51,924 nucleotides of DNA, taken from the NCBI RefSeq assembly GCF_900143255.1, contig NZ_FRDI01000004.1, positions 314,823 through 366,746 on the forward strand. Reading direction: 5' to 3'. The notes under the pieces are model-generated. The model searched no databases, was not told the DNA's origin, and saw nothing but the letters and a program-made list of their open reading frames with translations. The translations under genes were made by a program, and so were the position numbers. The DNA comes from Desulfovibrio litoralis DSM 11393. Lineage in GTDB: Bacteria > Desulfobacterota > Desulfovibrionia > Desulfovibrionales > Desulfovibrionaceae. Within the stretch, counting starts at the first letter, position 1; each line of letters begins with the position of its first letter. Of this stretch, positions 35,206-44,147 are shown piece by piece.

Positions 35206-36434
35206 AACGCGTAGTAATCACCGGATCAGGCGTTGTTTCTCCTTTTGGTGTTGGAGTTAAACAACTGAATGACGGTTTGAGACAGGGGAAAAGTGCTATA
35301 CGTCGTATTTCTGAGTTGGAACAGATCAAAGGTGTGAATACTGCCGTTGCCGGAATTGTTGAACACTTTGACAGTTCGGCTATATCGAGAAATTTACGCA
35401 GGGCTATGTCAAAAGCGGCTCAATTTGCATGGTTAGCGGCTCAAGAAGCTATTGTTTCCGCAGGTTTGGAACTACCTTTAAATAATAAGTCAATAGGTTT
35501 AATTACAGGTACGACAACGACAAGCGTAGAGAATATGGAACAATTTTTTTGCGATTATTTAAAGAGCCATAGCGTGGAACAAGTTACGGCTATGTTGTTT
35601 TTTCGTACTATGGGACATTCAGTCTCTGTGAACTTAGCACACGGACTTGGTATTTGTGGAAGGGTTTTATCTCTTTCGGCGGCTTGTTCAACGGGGTTGC
35701 AGGCTATCGGAACAGGCTATGAAATGATTAAAAACGGTGAACAGAAAATTATGTTGTGTGGAGGTGCGGAAGAGTATCACCCTTTAACCTCTGCAACTTT
35801 TAGTATTATGAATGCTGCCTCTGAAAAATACAATACAAGTCCTGAAAAAACTCCTCGCCCTTTTGACCTTAATCGTGATGGAATTGTTTGTGCTGAAGGT
35901 GCCGGAATAGTTATATTGGAAGATTTAGAGTCGGCACAAAAACGCAACGCACCGATTTTGGCGGAAATAGTCGGTTTTGCTACGAATACAGATTCAGAAA
36001 ATCTTGCGTCTTCTTCGCCTGAATCTATAATTGACTGTATGCGATCAGCTCTGGAAAATGCGAGACTTTCCGTAAAAGATATAAGTTATCTAAATGCACA
36101 TGCAACAGGAACTCTTCAAGGTGATTCCGCTGAATTTGAAGCTATTAACCATCTTTTTTATGATACAGACCTTTTTGTCTCTAGTTTAAAAGGACATCTT
36201 GGACACACAATGGCCGCTAGTGGGGCAATAGAAATTTCTGCCTGTCTTGATATGTTGGAACGCCAGTGTCTTATTGCAACAAAAAATCTTGATCACCCTG
36301 AAAAGTCTTGCCAAACAACTAAGGTCAGATTATTACAACAAAACACCCCGCAAAAAGTTTCTTATATTATGAAAAACAGTTTTGCGTTAGGTGGTATTAA
36401 TTGTTGTTTAATAATAAAGGAGTATCATGACTGA
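35196..36434 (+). CDS. Beta-ketoacyl-ACP synthase II-type, second of three
   Basis: 412 residues, a canonical FabF-like condensing enzyme. The triad is Cys164 (SAACSTGLQA), His302 (NAHATGTLQGD) and His337 (KGHLGHTMAASG). All flanking motifs are standard. Its start overlaps the desaturase by 10 bases and its end overlaps the carrier-protein gene by 8, indicating coupled translation. It probably elongates chains on that carrier. Confidence 0.93.
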   Translation: MCVKRVVITGSGVVSPFGVGVKQLNDGLRQGKSAIRRISELEQIKGVNTAVAGIVEHFDSSAISRNLRRAMSKAAQFAWLAAQEAIVSAGLELPLNNKSIGLITGTTTTSVENMEQFFCDYLKSHSVEQVTAMLFFRTMGHSVSVNLAHGLGICGRVLSLSAACSTGLQAIGTGYEMIKNGEQKIMLCGGAEEYHPLTSATFSIMNAASEKYNTSPEKTPRPFDLNRDGIVCAEGAGIVILEDLESAQKRNAPILAEIVGFATNTDSENLASSSPESIIDCMRSALENARLSVKDISYLNAHATGTLQGDSAEFEAINHLFYDTDLFVSSLKGHLGHTMAASGAIEISACLDMLERQCLIATKNLDHPEKSCQTTKVRLLQQNTPQKVSYIMKNSFALGGINCCLIIKEYHD

Positions 36435-36681
36435 TAATGATATTATAACACGGGCAAATACTGCATTGGCGGAAGAGTTTGAACTTGAGGTATCAAGTTT
36501 TGTTCCTGAAGCTCTTTTCAAAGAAGACTTGAATCTAGATAGCCTTGATGCCGTAGATATGGTTATTGCTTTGGAAAAAGAGTTTGGAGTCAAAATAGGA
36601 AAAGATCCACAACTTTCTTCTATCAGAACAGTCAATGATTTACATCAATACTTGCTTAAGAAAAAAGCTGAGTTGAGTTAA
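36427..36681 (+). CDS. Acyl carrier protein, first copy
   Basis: 84 residues with the phosphopantetheine site DSL at Ser39 (LNLDSLDAVDMVIALE). A four-helix carrier of standard size. It overlaps the preceding ketosynthase by 8 bases. A second carrier lies at 46296. In aryl polyene systems one carrier is loaded with the aromatic starter and the other carries extender units; which is which cannot be told here. Confidence 0.93.
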   Translation: MTDNDIITRANTALAEEFELEVSSFVPEALFKEDLNLDSLDAVDMVIALEKEFGVKIGKDPQLSSIRTVNDLHQYLLKKKAELS

Positions 36682-36692
36682 ATTGTGCATCA

Positions 36693-37466
36693 ATGAAAAT
36701 ATTATATAGTCTGCATTGTATAGTATTAACAGCGGTCTTGCATATCGGCTTATTGTTGCTTATTGCCCTTGCTCTAGTTTGGGGGCCTTTTGCTTATTGT
36801 TATTTTCGCTTTGCTTGTTCTTTTTCTGTCTCTAAATCTATACAACATATTATTTGGTGGCATGGAAAAACTTGGGCTTGGTTAGTACAACTATTTATTC
36901 CTGTTACCGTGATTAATAAAAATACGGATATGCCTGATTGTTGTATTGTCGCTCTAAATCACCAATCATTTTATGACCCATATTGCATAGCTTTTACCCC
37001 TATTCGCTCTCTAGTTTTTATTGTTGGAAATTGGCCGTTTAGTATTCCGATATACAATGTTTTTATGATTAAAGCAGGATATTTAAACAGCAGCAAGCTT
37101 TCTTCGGAAAATTTATTAAGTAGAGCAAAAAATTTGTTGGACGAAGGTACCAGCGTGGTTTGTTTCCCGGAAGGTACACGTAGCAAAGACGGAAAACTTG
37201 GGCGTTTTCACGGTGGCATTTTTCATTTGTCCGTTGCAACAATGAAGCCTATTGTTCCGATTTGTATAGATGGAACAGGGCGTTTGTTAAGAAAGGGGGC
37301 TTTTCTTTTACGTCCGACAAATATAACAATTACTATTTTGCCATCTGTTGACGCCACTGCTTTTTTACAGTATAATGAAAAAGCATACTATATGTTGCGT
37401 AAACATGTTAAGCTGTTAATAGAAAATGAATTACAAGCCAACCAAACAGAGAGGAATAAAAAATGA
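36693..37466 (+). CDS. PlsC-type 1-acyl-glycerol-3-phosphate acyltransferase family protein
   Basis: 257 residues. An N-terminal hydrophobic anchor (residues 10-40) is followed by the acyltransferase motifs NHQSFYD (His90 and Asp95) and FPEGTRS (158-164). Such enzymes move an acyl group from a carrier to a hydroxyl acceptor. In this cluster it probably transfers the finished chain, or an ordinary fatty acyl group, to the lipid anchor. The end overlaps the next lipoprotein gene by 4 bases. Confidence 0.9.
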   Translation: MKILYSLHCIVLTAVLHIGLLLLIALALVWGPFAYCYFRFACSFSVSKSIQHIIWWHGKTWAWLVQLFIPVTVINKNTDMPDCCIVALNHQSFYDPYCIAFTPIRSLVFIVGNWPFSIPIYNVFMIKAGYLNSSKLSSENLLSRAKNLLDEGTSVVCFPEGTRSKDGKLGRFHGGIFHLSVATMKPIVPICIDGTGRLLRKGAFLLRPTNITITILPSVDATAFLQYNEKAYYMLRKHVKLLIENELQANQTERNKK

Positions 37467-37870
37467 ATCTTTCCAAATCTACTTTTACTTTATTAAGCGT
37501 TTTGATTTTATTGACTATAATGCTCACAACCGGTTGTCGCAGAAATGCACCCGTTATGAACTTTACTGACTCTAGTGTTGCGACACTTTCTGATAATAAG
37601 TCTTTGGAAAAGGTTGGAAAGGCTATAGTTGCCGGTGCTAGTGGTCTTGGTTGGCAAACCTCAAAAACAACTCCGGGTGTTATTACCGCCACTTTATATA
37701 TTCGTAACCATGTCGCAGTTGTTGAAATTCCTTATACCGCACATTCTTTCTCTATTGTTTATAAATCTAGCACGAACTTGCAATATAAAGATGGAACAAT
37801 TCACCCACAATACAACAATTGGGTGCGTAATTTGCATAATGCAATTATGTCTGAAATGGCAAGAATATAA
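37463..37870 (+). CDS. Cluster lipoprotein of unknown function
   Basis: 135 residues with a lipoprotein signal: hydrophobic h-region LLSVLILLTIMLTTGC, lipobox TTGC at Cys25. The mature domain has GLGWQTSKTTPGVITATLYIRNHVAVVEIPY and then FSIVYKSSTNL, a beta-rich pattern seen in small outer-membrane lipoproteins that often accompany these clusters. There is no catalytic motif. It overlaps the acyltransferase by 4 bases and precedes the dehydratase by 46. It probably helps place the product in the outer membrane. Confidence 0.82.
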   Translation: MNLSKSTFTLLSVLILLTIMLTTGCRRNAPVMNFTDSSVATLSDNKSLEKVGKAIVAGASGLGWQTSKTTPGVITATLYIRNHVAVVEIPYTAHSFSIVYKSSTNLQYKDGTIHPQYNNWVRNLHNAIMSEMARI

Positions 37871-37916
37871 AGTAATTATTGCACTATTTTAGTAGTGTTT
37901 TTTGATACTAACAACA

Positions 37917-38345
37917 ATGATAACTTTACCCGTTCAAGCTGTGCAAGTTTTACCGCATCGTAATTCTATGTGCTGTATAGATACTCTTGTTGCTTGTGAT
38001 GAGAATAGTGCTACTGCTTTGGTTTGTCTTAATGATGATTTTATTTTTATAGAAGGAAAACATCTTAACCCGGCGGCTTATATTGAGTTAGCGGCTCAAA
38101 CTGCCGGTGCGATGATGGGTTTTTTGGCACAGGCTCAAGGGCGTTCACCTTTAGAAGGCTTTTTGGTGGGAGTGCAAAATTTTACTATTCATCATATTGC
38201 TTCCGTTAATGATATTCTCACGATAAAGGTTTTAATTAATTCTGTTTTTGAACAGATAACAGTATTAGAATTTCAAATATACAAAGATAATATCTTGTGT
38301 GCTGAAGGTAATATTAAAGTATATTTGCCTAATACATCTCAGTAG
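37917..38345 (+). CDS. Hotdog-fold 3-hydroxyacyl-ACP dehydratase, first copy
   Basis: 142 residues from the ATG at 37917. A TTG five codons earlier is possible, and neither has a good ribosome site. The family's LPHRNSMCCID motif gives the catalytic His14, and YIELAAQTAGAM gives Glu57. It is similar in layout to the ApeP-type dehydratase of aryl polyene clusters. It would remove water from 3-hydroxyacyl-ACP to leave the trans double bond kept in the polyene. Confidence 0.88.
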   Translation: MITLPVQAVQVLPHRNSMCCIDTLVACDENSATALVCLNDDFIFIEGKHLNPAAYIELAAQTAGAMMGFLAQAQGRSPLEGFLVGVQNFTIHHIASVNDILTIKVLINSVFEQITVLEFQIYKDNILCAEGNIKVYLPNTSQ

Positions 38346-38348
38346 GCT

Positions 38349-38975
38349 ATGCTGATGCGTTCTTTTTTAATTTTATTATGTCTGTTGTTTTTTTCACCAT
38401 TTTCTTGTTATGCTGGTTCTCCGCTTGAACAAGCTGAGTTGACAAAGCTTTTAAAAGCACATTCGCCACAAGTACAATCATTTTCTTGTGATTTTACTCA
38501 AACTACTTCTGTTCCCTTGCTTGAAAATGCAATTGTTTCAAAAGGGCATTTGTTTTTCTTGGCTCCAAATTCCATAAAATGGGAGTATACCTTTCCTTTT
38601 AAAGAAGGTTTTGTTTTACACAATGGTATTATAAACAGATGGACTGAAGACAAACCAACGCCACAAAGTTCTGTTGCTTCTAAAGATGTTTTAGGGAGTT
38701 TTCTCGGAGAACAGTTTATTATGTGGGTGCAATTTGATGTATCTCGAATTTTGGCAGATTATTCCGTAATTCTGATAAGCGAAAAACCCTTAACACTTGA
38801 ACTTGTTCCGACAAATCCACAAATAGGAGAAGTTGTTAAATCGCTAACAATTTCTTTTGTCTTAAACGGTCTTGCCTCTAATGTTTTACTAAAAGAAAAA
38901 AACGGAGGAGAAACACGTTTGGAATTTTTTAACCACGAGCTAAACAATTCTCTTGTGAACAAGGTTTTTCAGTAG
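38349..38975 (+). CDS. LolA-like periplasmic lipoprotein carrier protein
   Basis: 208 residues with a Sec signal peptide (RSFLILLCLLFFSPFSCYAG, cut near residue 23). The mature protein matches the LolA/outer-membrane lipoprotein-sorting fold: SFSCDFTQTTSVPLLENAIVSKG, PNSIKWEYTFPF and a late LFFLA strand pattern. LolA relatives in aryl polyene clusters are thought to ferry the lipid-like product across the periplasm. Its TAG stop shares one base with the start codon of the exporter gene. Confidence 0.85.
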   Translation: MLMRSFLILLCLLFFSPFSCYAGSPLEQAELTKLLKAHSPQVQSFSCDFTQTTSVPLLENAIVSKGHLFFLAPNSIKWEYTFPFKEGFVLHNGIINRWTEDKPTPQSSVASKDVLGSFLGEQFIMWVQFDVSRILADYSVILISEKPLTLELVPTNPQIGEVVKSLTISFVLNGLASNVLLKEKNGGETRLEFFNHELNNSLVNKVFQ

Positions 38976-41311
38976 TGTTTAGACTTCTGGTCGGTGAAAT
39001 ATATCAACGCTGCATACCTTTTCGCAGGCTTCTTTTGAGTTTTTCAGGAATCGTTTTTATACTATCTTGTTTTGTCTCATCATTTTTGTTGGTAAAAGAA
39101 GATATTCTGGTGCTTCTACCTAATTCTCCGCCTGAACTTGCCAAACAGTTTTCTTTGTTAAGATCAGCACCATTTATGCGATATACGGTTATTACGGTCA
39201 GTAACGGTGATAATGACCCTGTTCCAATAATGAAAGAACTTGAAGAAAAACTTGATAGTTCAGGCATCATTGTCTTAAAAAATAATACCCAGTCTATTAG
39301 CAACAAAACAATTATTTCTGCTCTTCGGTATATACCGTCATTATTACCGGAAAGAGTGTATCCGGACGAAATATCTCAATTGATTTTTGAAAAATCAGAC
39401 CTTACTTTTAAAAATTATATAAACGGACTACGTTCTTTAAAAGGTGTGTTTTTTCAATCTGTAATGAGCCATGATCCTTTTGCTTTTTATACTCTGTTGA
39501 AAGATAGTTTGGAAAGCTTGCGACCTGTGCCTAATACTCAATTGAAAGACGGTTATATTTTGTCTGATGACGGAAAATATGGTATGTTGATAGTTACGGC
39601 AAACACTCATATGAATGATTCGTCAGCGGCGAATGTATTTATGACTACTATAAATAATATTGTTACAACGCTTCCCCAAAACGTATCTGTTATTGTTAGC
39701 GGAGCTCACAGGCATACATATGAAAACGCAAATATTATTCAACAAGATTTAAAAAAAATAATTCCTTTATCTTTGGTTTTGATAGTGGGGCTATTTATCG
39801 TTTTTTTGCGTTCCTGGAATTTTTTGTTGTTACTGTGTATTCCGATTATGTCTTTAGCTGTGGCGAGTGCTTTTACCGGATTGTTTTTTAGTTCAATATC
39901 GGGAATAGTAATTGGGTTTGGTGGTGTTGTTTTGGGTATTACGACTGACTATGCCGTGCATATTTATTATGCTTTGCAGGGGGATCAGAGTCAACGCATA
40001 AATAACCTGAATATTCAGGGAAAAACTCTTACTCTGGCGGCGTTAACAACGGTAATATCTTTTTCGGTATTAAGTTTTTCCAATATTCCTGTTCTTTATC
40101 AACTGGCTGTTTTTGCTGCTTTCGGGTTAATCTTTGCGTTATTGTTTGCTTTATTTGTTTTTCCTCATATTGTTCCTGTCTGTTCCAAAGATGATAAACA
40201 GGTTTATTCAAAAATAATATGTCAATATAACAAACCAACTCTTATCTTGGTTTGGCTTGTTTTGTTTAGCGTAGGTTTGTTTTTGTGGAAAGATATTAAA
40301 ATAGACGGAGATATTCGTTCGCTTGGTTACCAAAGCGAAGCTTTGTTGCGTGATGAACAAAAAACAAAAATGATTTGGGGTAATATAAAAGATAGTATTT
40401 TATTGTGTGTTTCCGAAGCTACATTAGAAAAAGCGTTAGAGAAAAATGATAGTGTTTATAAGTTGCTTTCAACCAACGATACATCTATGCACGTCATTGG
40501 TCTTGCTTCTATTTTACCTTCACAAAAGACACAACTTAAACGCCATCAACTTTGGAAAGAGTTTTGGGAACAAAAGAAAGAACCTGCTTCTAAAAAGCTC
40601 ATATTACTCGGAGAAAAATATGGTTTTGTGAAAAGTGCCTTTCAGCCTTTTTTAGATTTTCTTGATTCCAAACCGCCATTATTAACTTTGGATACATTAC
40701 ATGAGCTTGGCGTAGACAGGTTAACAACAATGTTTATCAACTCAGAAAATAATGTTTTTAGAGTATATACCTTAGTCGAAAATATATTAGAGTTACCTGA
40801 AAATCTTAAAACGGAATTAAAAAAAGAAAATGTGGAATTTGTGTCTGCGTTAGAATTTCGCAAGCTTTTGGGCGAAGAGTCAAAGAAAGAAATAGTTAAA
40901 CTTAGCATATGGACATTTTCGTTGTTGAGCTTGTTGGTTCTTTTTTTGTTGCGTTCTTTGACAAAAACTGCCGTTGCGTTACTACCGCCAATGTTGAGTG
41001 TGCTTGGAATCTTGTTATATACAAATATTAGTTCTGTTCCCCTTAATTTGTTTAATGTTGTGGCATTCCCTTTGGTTATGGGGCTTAGTGTTGATTATGG
41101 AATTTTTATGGTATATAGAACCACAGAACAAAACAATACGAAGAAAGCAGTCGCCTTGTCAGCACTTACAACAATTGCTACTTTTGGTTGTTTAGCCTTT
41201 GCCAGACACCCAACCTTGCATTCATTGGGAATCACGGTGTTTTGTGGTATGAGTATTTCTCTTTTAACTGCACTTTTTCTAATACCCGCTTTAGAAAAAA
41301 AGGTGAAATAA
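38975..41311 (+). CDS. MMPL/RND-family exporter
   Basis: 778 residues, start GTG at 38975. Two repeats of a membrane helix, a large periplasmic domain and five further helices give about twelve helices. Proton-relay/MMPL signatures appear in both halves: GITTDYAVHIYYAL and GLSVDYGIFMVYRT. MMPL proteins export lipids or pigment-type products. In this cluster it is the obvious candidate to move the finished lipid from the inner membrane to the LolA-like protein and the outer membrane. Confidence 0.92.
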   Translation: MFRLLVGEIYQRCIPFRRLLLSFSGIVFILSCFVSSFLLVKEDILVLLPNSPPELAKQFSLLRSAPFMRYTVITVSNGDNDPVPIMKELEEKLDSSGIIVLKNNTQSISNKTIISALRYIPSLLPERVYPDEISQLIFEKSDLTFKNYINGLRSLKGVFFQSVMSHDPFAFYTLLKDSLESLRPVPNTQLKDGYILSDDGKYGMLIVTANTHMNDSSAANVFMTTINNIVTTLPQNVSVIVSGAHRHTYENANIIQQDLKKIIPLSLVLIVGLFIVFLRSWNFLLLLCIPIMSLAVASAFTGLFFSSISGIVIGFGGVVLGITTDYAVHIYYALQGDQSQRINNLNIQGKTLTLAALTTVISFSVLSFSNIPVLYQLAVFAAFGLIFALLFALFVFPHIVPVCSKDDKQVYSKIICQYNKPTLILVWLVLFSVGLFLWKDIKIDGDIRSLGYQSEALLRDEQKTKMIWGNIKDSILLCVSEATLEKALEKNDSVYKLLSTNDTSMHVIGLASILPSQKTQLKRHQLWKEFWEQKKEPASKKLILLGEKYGFVKSAFQPFLDFLDSKPPLLTLDTLHELGVDRLTTMFINSENNVFRVYTLVENILELPENLKTELKKENVEFVSALEFRKLLGEESKKEIVKLSIWTFSLLSLLVLFLLRSLTKTAVALLPPMLSVLGILLYTNISSVPLNLFNVVAFPLVMGLSVDYGIFMVYRTTEQNNTKKAVALSALTTIATFGCLAFARHPTLHSLGITVFCGMSISLLTALFLIPALEKKVK

Positions 41312-41315
41312 CTTT

Positions 41316-41819
41316 ATGTTTTTTAATAAAAAATGTAATTTTCTTTTGTGGTGTTGCTTGTTTTGCCAACTTGCTTTAAGTGTTTTTTTAAGCGGTTGTG
41401 CTGTAAACAATGACTTAAATACACCGAATACACCCAAAGAAGCTCCGCTTATTGTTAACGGAAAAATTTTTCGTCAAAAAATAAAGGTAAATATTGCTAA
41501 CAATAAAGAAGAGTTAGCTTTTGATGGTATCTTATATCTTGATTCTGATAACAAACTCGCCCGAGTGATTGGACTTGCGTCTATGACAACTTTGTTTGAT
41601 ATTGTTGTAACCCAAGACTCTTTTTATGTTCGCTCCATGCACCCCGGAATGAAGCGTATTAAGGGTTTGGAAAGATATGTGGCGGAATGTGTTCAGGGGC
41701 TTTGGCTTTTATCCGATAATAAAGAAAGCGTTGTTGAAGAAAGACAGATTTACACAGATTTCAATAAAAAATTTACAGTATCAATAACAAGCAAGATTGA
41801 AAAACAGGTGCAACAGTGA
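41316..41819 (+). CDS. DUF3261-like outer-membrane lipoprotein
   Basis: 167 residues. Lipoprotein signal with lipobox LSGC at Cys28. The mature part has beta-rich segments EELAFDGILYLDSDNKLARVIGLAS and TTLFDIVVTQDSFYVRS, fitting the DUF3261 proteins encoded in aryl polyene clusters. The assignment to DUF3261 is by pattern and position, not certain. It would act at the outer membrane in product placement. It overlaps the next dehydratase gene by 4 bases. Confidence 0.75.
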   Translation: MFFNKKCNFLLWCCLFCQLALSVFLSGCAVNNDLNTPNTPKEAPLIVNGKIFRQKIKVNIANNKEELAFDGILYLDSDNKLARVIGLASMTTLFDIVVTQDSFYVRSMHPGMKRIKGLERYVAECVQGLWLLSDNKESVVEERQIYTDFNKKFTVSITSKIEKQVQQ

Positions 41820-42181
41820 GTATATCAGGGTATATAAAACATAGTCAGTTGGGTGATATTAAAATAACAGACGAAAATAACAACGTAGGAAACTTTTGTT
41901 TTCAAGAAGATAGTCCATATTTTGACGGACATTTTCCTGATAACCCTGTGTTGCCGGGCGTTGTTCAAGTGATGTTGGCGGTTTATGTTGCGTCAGTTGA
42001 TACAAATTTAAAATTAACCAATATTAAACGTTGTAAATTTATGCGTATGATTCGCCCTAAAGAAGAAATAAAGGTTGTGGTTTTTAAAGAGAAAAAAGGC
42101 GAACAAAGACTTGCCAAAGCTACCTTGATGATAAAACAAGAAATTTGTGCCACGATAACCTTTGTTCTTGGTTTGAGTTAA
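41816..42181 (+). CDS. FabA/FabZ-like hotdog dehydratase, second copy
   Basis: 121 residues, GTG start overlapping the previous stop. The FabZ-type motif FDGHFPDNPVLPGVVQ holds the catalytic His39; the usual acidic partner position is Gln51, as in ApeI-type dehydratases of aryl polyene clusters. The second half (RCKFMRMIRPKEEI) matches the F-x-P end of FabZ. Together with the first copy it gives the cluster two dehydratases, the normal aryl polyene number. Confidence 0.88.
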   Translation: MSISGYIKHSQLGDIKITDENNNVGNFCFQEDSPYFDGHFPDNPVLPGVVQVMLAVYVASVDTNLKLTNIKRCKFMRMIRPKEEIKVVVFKEKKGEQRLAKATLMIKQEICATITFVLGLS

Positions 42182-42184
42182 AAT

Positions 42185-42652
42185 ATGCTAAAAAGATTTC
42201 CTTATTTTAAACCTGATTCACCTGATAGTCCACCGCCTTTGTGCTGTAGTGTAAGCCGAAAAGTCAGATTTGAAGAGATTGATCCGCTCAATATTATGTG
42301 GCATGGAAGGTATCCGAGTTATCTGGAAGATGCAAGAATAGCTCTTGGAAACAGATATAAAATTGGATATATGGATTTTTATCGCTATAAAATTATTCTT
42401 CCGATTAAACAAATGCACATTGACTATCTTGCACCGCTTACCTTTGGTGAAGAGGTTAATATAACCGCCAGATTACATTATAGCGAAGCTGCGAAATTAA
42501 ATTTTTCTTATGAAATACATGATAGCAATAACTTGCTCTTAACAACAGCATACACGGTACAGCTTCTTTTACAGGCAGAAAATAACGAGCTTTGTTTGGC
42601 CTTACCTGATTTTTTTGTGCAGTTTTGTGAAAATTGGAAAAAAGGTCTGTAA
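42185..42652 (+). CDS. Hotdog acyl-CoA/ACP thioesterase (4HBT family)
   Basis: 155 residues. The 4-hydroxybenzoyl-CoA thioesterase pattern is clear: FEEIDPLNIMWHGRYPSYLEDAR, with Asp33 and His40. A later strand HIDYLAPLTFGEEV also fits. It should release or edit acyl-ACP intermediates. Its TAA stop overlaps the following radical SAM start (TAATG). Confidence 0.87.
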   Translation: MLKRFPYFKPDSPDSPPPLCCSVSRKVRFEEIDPLNIMWHGRYPSYLEDARIALGNRYKIGYMDFYRYKIILPIKQMHIDYLAPLTFGEEVNITARLHYSEAAKLNFSYEIHDSNNLLLTTAYTVQLLLQAENNELCLALPDFFVQFCENWKKGL

Positions 42653-43998
42653 TGAACATATTACTTATTTCCGTTAATACGGAAGAAGCCCCTTATCCTG
42701 TATATCCTTTGGGAATGAGTACTGTGGCTTCTGCTCTCGAGAAAGGTGGTCATAGCGTTTCTCAGGCAGATATGTTGTATGCCAAACAGAATAAATCAGA
42801 ATATTTAGATAAGAAAATAAAAGAATGTAGCCCTGATGTAATAGGTATCTCTTTAAGAAATATTGATAATGTTGATTATTTTACATCTGAACAACATTGG
42901 CAATTAGATTCGTTACGTCTTTTAATTGAAAAAATACGTTTACAGACAACAGCAGCAATAATTTTGGGGGGTGGCGGTTTTTCGATTATGCCCGAAAAGA
43001 TATTAGAATATTGTAACGCTGATTATGGAATTGTGGGTGAGGGTGAGTTAAGTTTTTGTATTTTATTGGAACAGCTTGAAAAAAACGAAAAGATTTCCAA
43101 AATCTTTAAAAGCGATATGCGTTGTAAGGGGGTAGAAATGAATTCTCCCTTATATGACGATTTGTTGTTAGATTTTTATGCACAAGAAAGCGGAGTTTTA
43201 AATATTCAAACTAAAAGAGGCTGTCCAAACAACTGTTTATATTGTACTTATCCAATGCTTGAAGGTAGAGTGGTTCGCCCGAGAGAAATAGAGGCAGTTA
43301 TTGAGGATATTAAGTATATAATACATAGACATAAAGGCTGTGAAATCTTTTTTACCGATGCTGTGTTTAATGATCATAACGGACATTGGTTGACGCTTGT
43401 AGAGGCAATGGCAAAAGCTGGTCTTGTTATTCCTTGGACAGCGTTTTTTGAACCAACAGGGCTATCTAAGAGTGAACTTAGTTTGTGTATGCGTACCGGC
43501 TTAAAGGCTGTTGAATTTGGAACAGATGCAACAAGCGACGCAACATTAAAGGGTATGAAAAAACGTTTTAATTTTGAAAGTGTTTTAAGCTCTACGAACT
43601 TGTGTAATTCGCTAGATTTACCTTCTGCCCATTTTGTTATTTTTGGAGGCCCAAAAGAAACGGAAGCTACTTTAAAAGAAGGTTTAAATAACCTTGATTT
43701 ACTTACAAACAGTTTAGTCTTTGCTTTTTTAGGTATTCGTATTTATGAAGAAAGTCCTTTGATGCGTTATGCTGTTAACGAAGGTACGATAGAACCTCAA
43801 ACAAACTGCTTACAACCTCGCTATTATTTTTCACCTCATATAAATGAAGCTGACGCCACTATCATTATAAAAAACCATTTTAGACGCAATAAACTAAGGA
43901 TATTTCCTCCGGAAAAAGGTCAGGAAAAAATCCATGCTTTACGCAATCTTGGTTATCGTGGTGTATTATGGGATCAGCTTGTTATGCGTAAAAAATGA
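42652..43998 (+). CDS. B12-binding domain radical SAM protein
   Basis: 448 residues from the ATG at 42652 (AAAGG before it). Residues 1-140 form a cobalamin-binding-like domain (MNILLISVNT, GMSTVASALEKGGHSV, ILGGGGFSI, YGIVGEGE) without the DxHxxG base-off motif. Cys191, Cys195 and Cys198 in CPNNCLYC bind the cluster for SAM cleavage. Class B enzymes of this kind methylate unactivated carbons or rearrange carbon skeletons. Candidate targets are the aryl head group, which is methylated in the E. coli aryl polyene, or the chain itself. It follows the thioesterase with a one-base overlap and closes the first half of the cluster. Confidence 0.88.
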   Translation: MNILLISVNTEEAPYPVYPLGMSTVASALEKGGHSVSQADMLYAKQNKSEYLDKKIKECSPDVIGISLRNIDNVDYFTSEQHWQLDSLRLLIEKIRLQTTAAIILGGGGFSIMPEKILEYCNADYGIVGEGELSFCILLEQLEKNEKISKIFKSDMRCKGVEMNSPLYDDLLLDFYAQESGVLNIQTKRGCPNNCLYCTYPMLEGRVVRPREIEAVIEDIKYIIHRHKGCEIFFTDAVFNDHNGHWLTLVEAMAKAGLVIPWTAFFEPTGLSKSELSLCMRTGLKAVEFGTDATSDATLKGMKKRFNFESVLSSTNLCNSLDLPSAHFVIFGGPKETEATLKEGLNNLDLLTNSLVFAFLGIRIYEESPLMRYAVNEGTIEPQTNCLQPRYYFSPHINEADATIIIKNHFRRNKLRIFPPEKGQEKIHALRNLGYRGVLWDQLVMRKK

Positions 43999-44033
43999 TT
44001 TAACTCTTTTGCTTGCAATAACTTCTTCTTGCG

Positions 44034-44062
44034 TTGACAAAACAATAGGCTTTAGTTAGCAT
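44034..44062 (+). promoter_or_regulatory. Candidate internal promoter before the second half of the cluster
   Basis: TTGACA (44034-44039), exactly 17 bases, then TAGCAT (44057-44062) in the only sizeable gap of the cluster (149 bases). It lies 85 bases before the glycosyltransferase, which has its own AGGA site. The second half may thus be a separate transcript. Confidence 0.45.
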
Positions 44063-44147
44063 TCTTAAGAGTATTATGCTTTGGTCTCTATAAACAAGGC
44101 TAAAAACTATAACATAACTTCACACCCTTAGGAGTGTAGGATGCAAA

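Noticed and set aside
37902-37916. TTG as the start of the first dehydratase
   Set aside because: The ATG at 37917 gives a normal family N-terminus. The extra five residues add no conserved sequence, although the ribosome site is poor for both.
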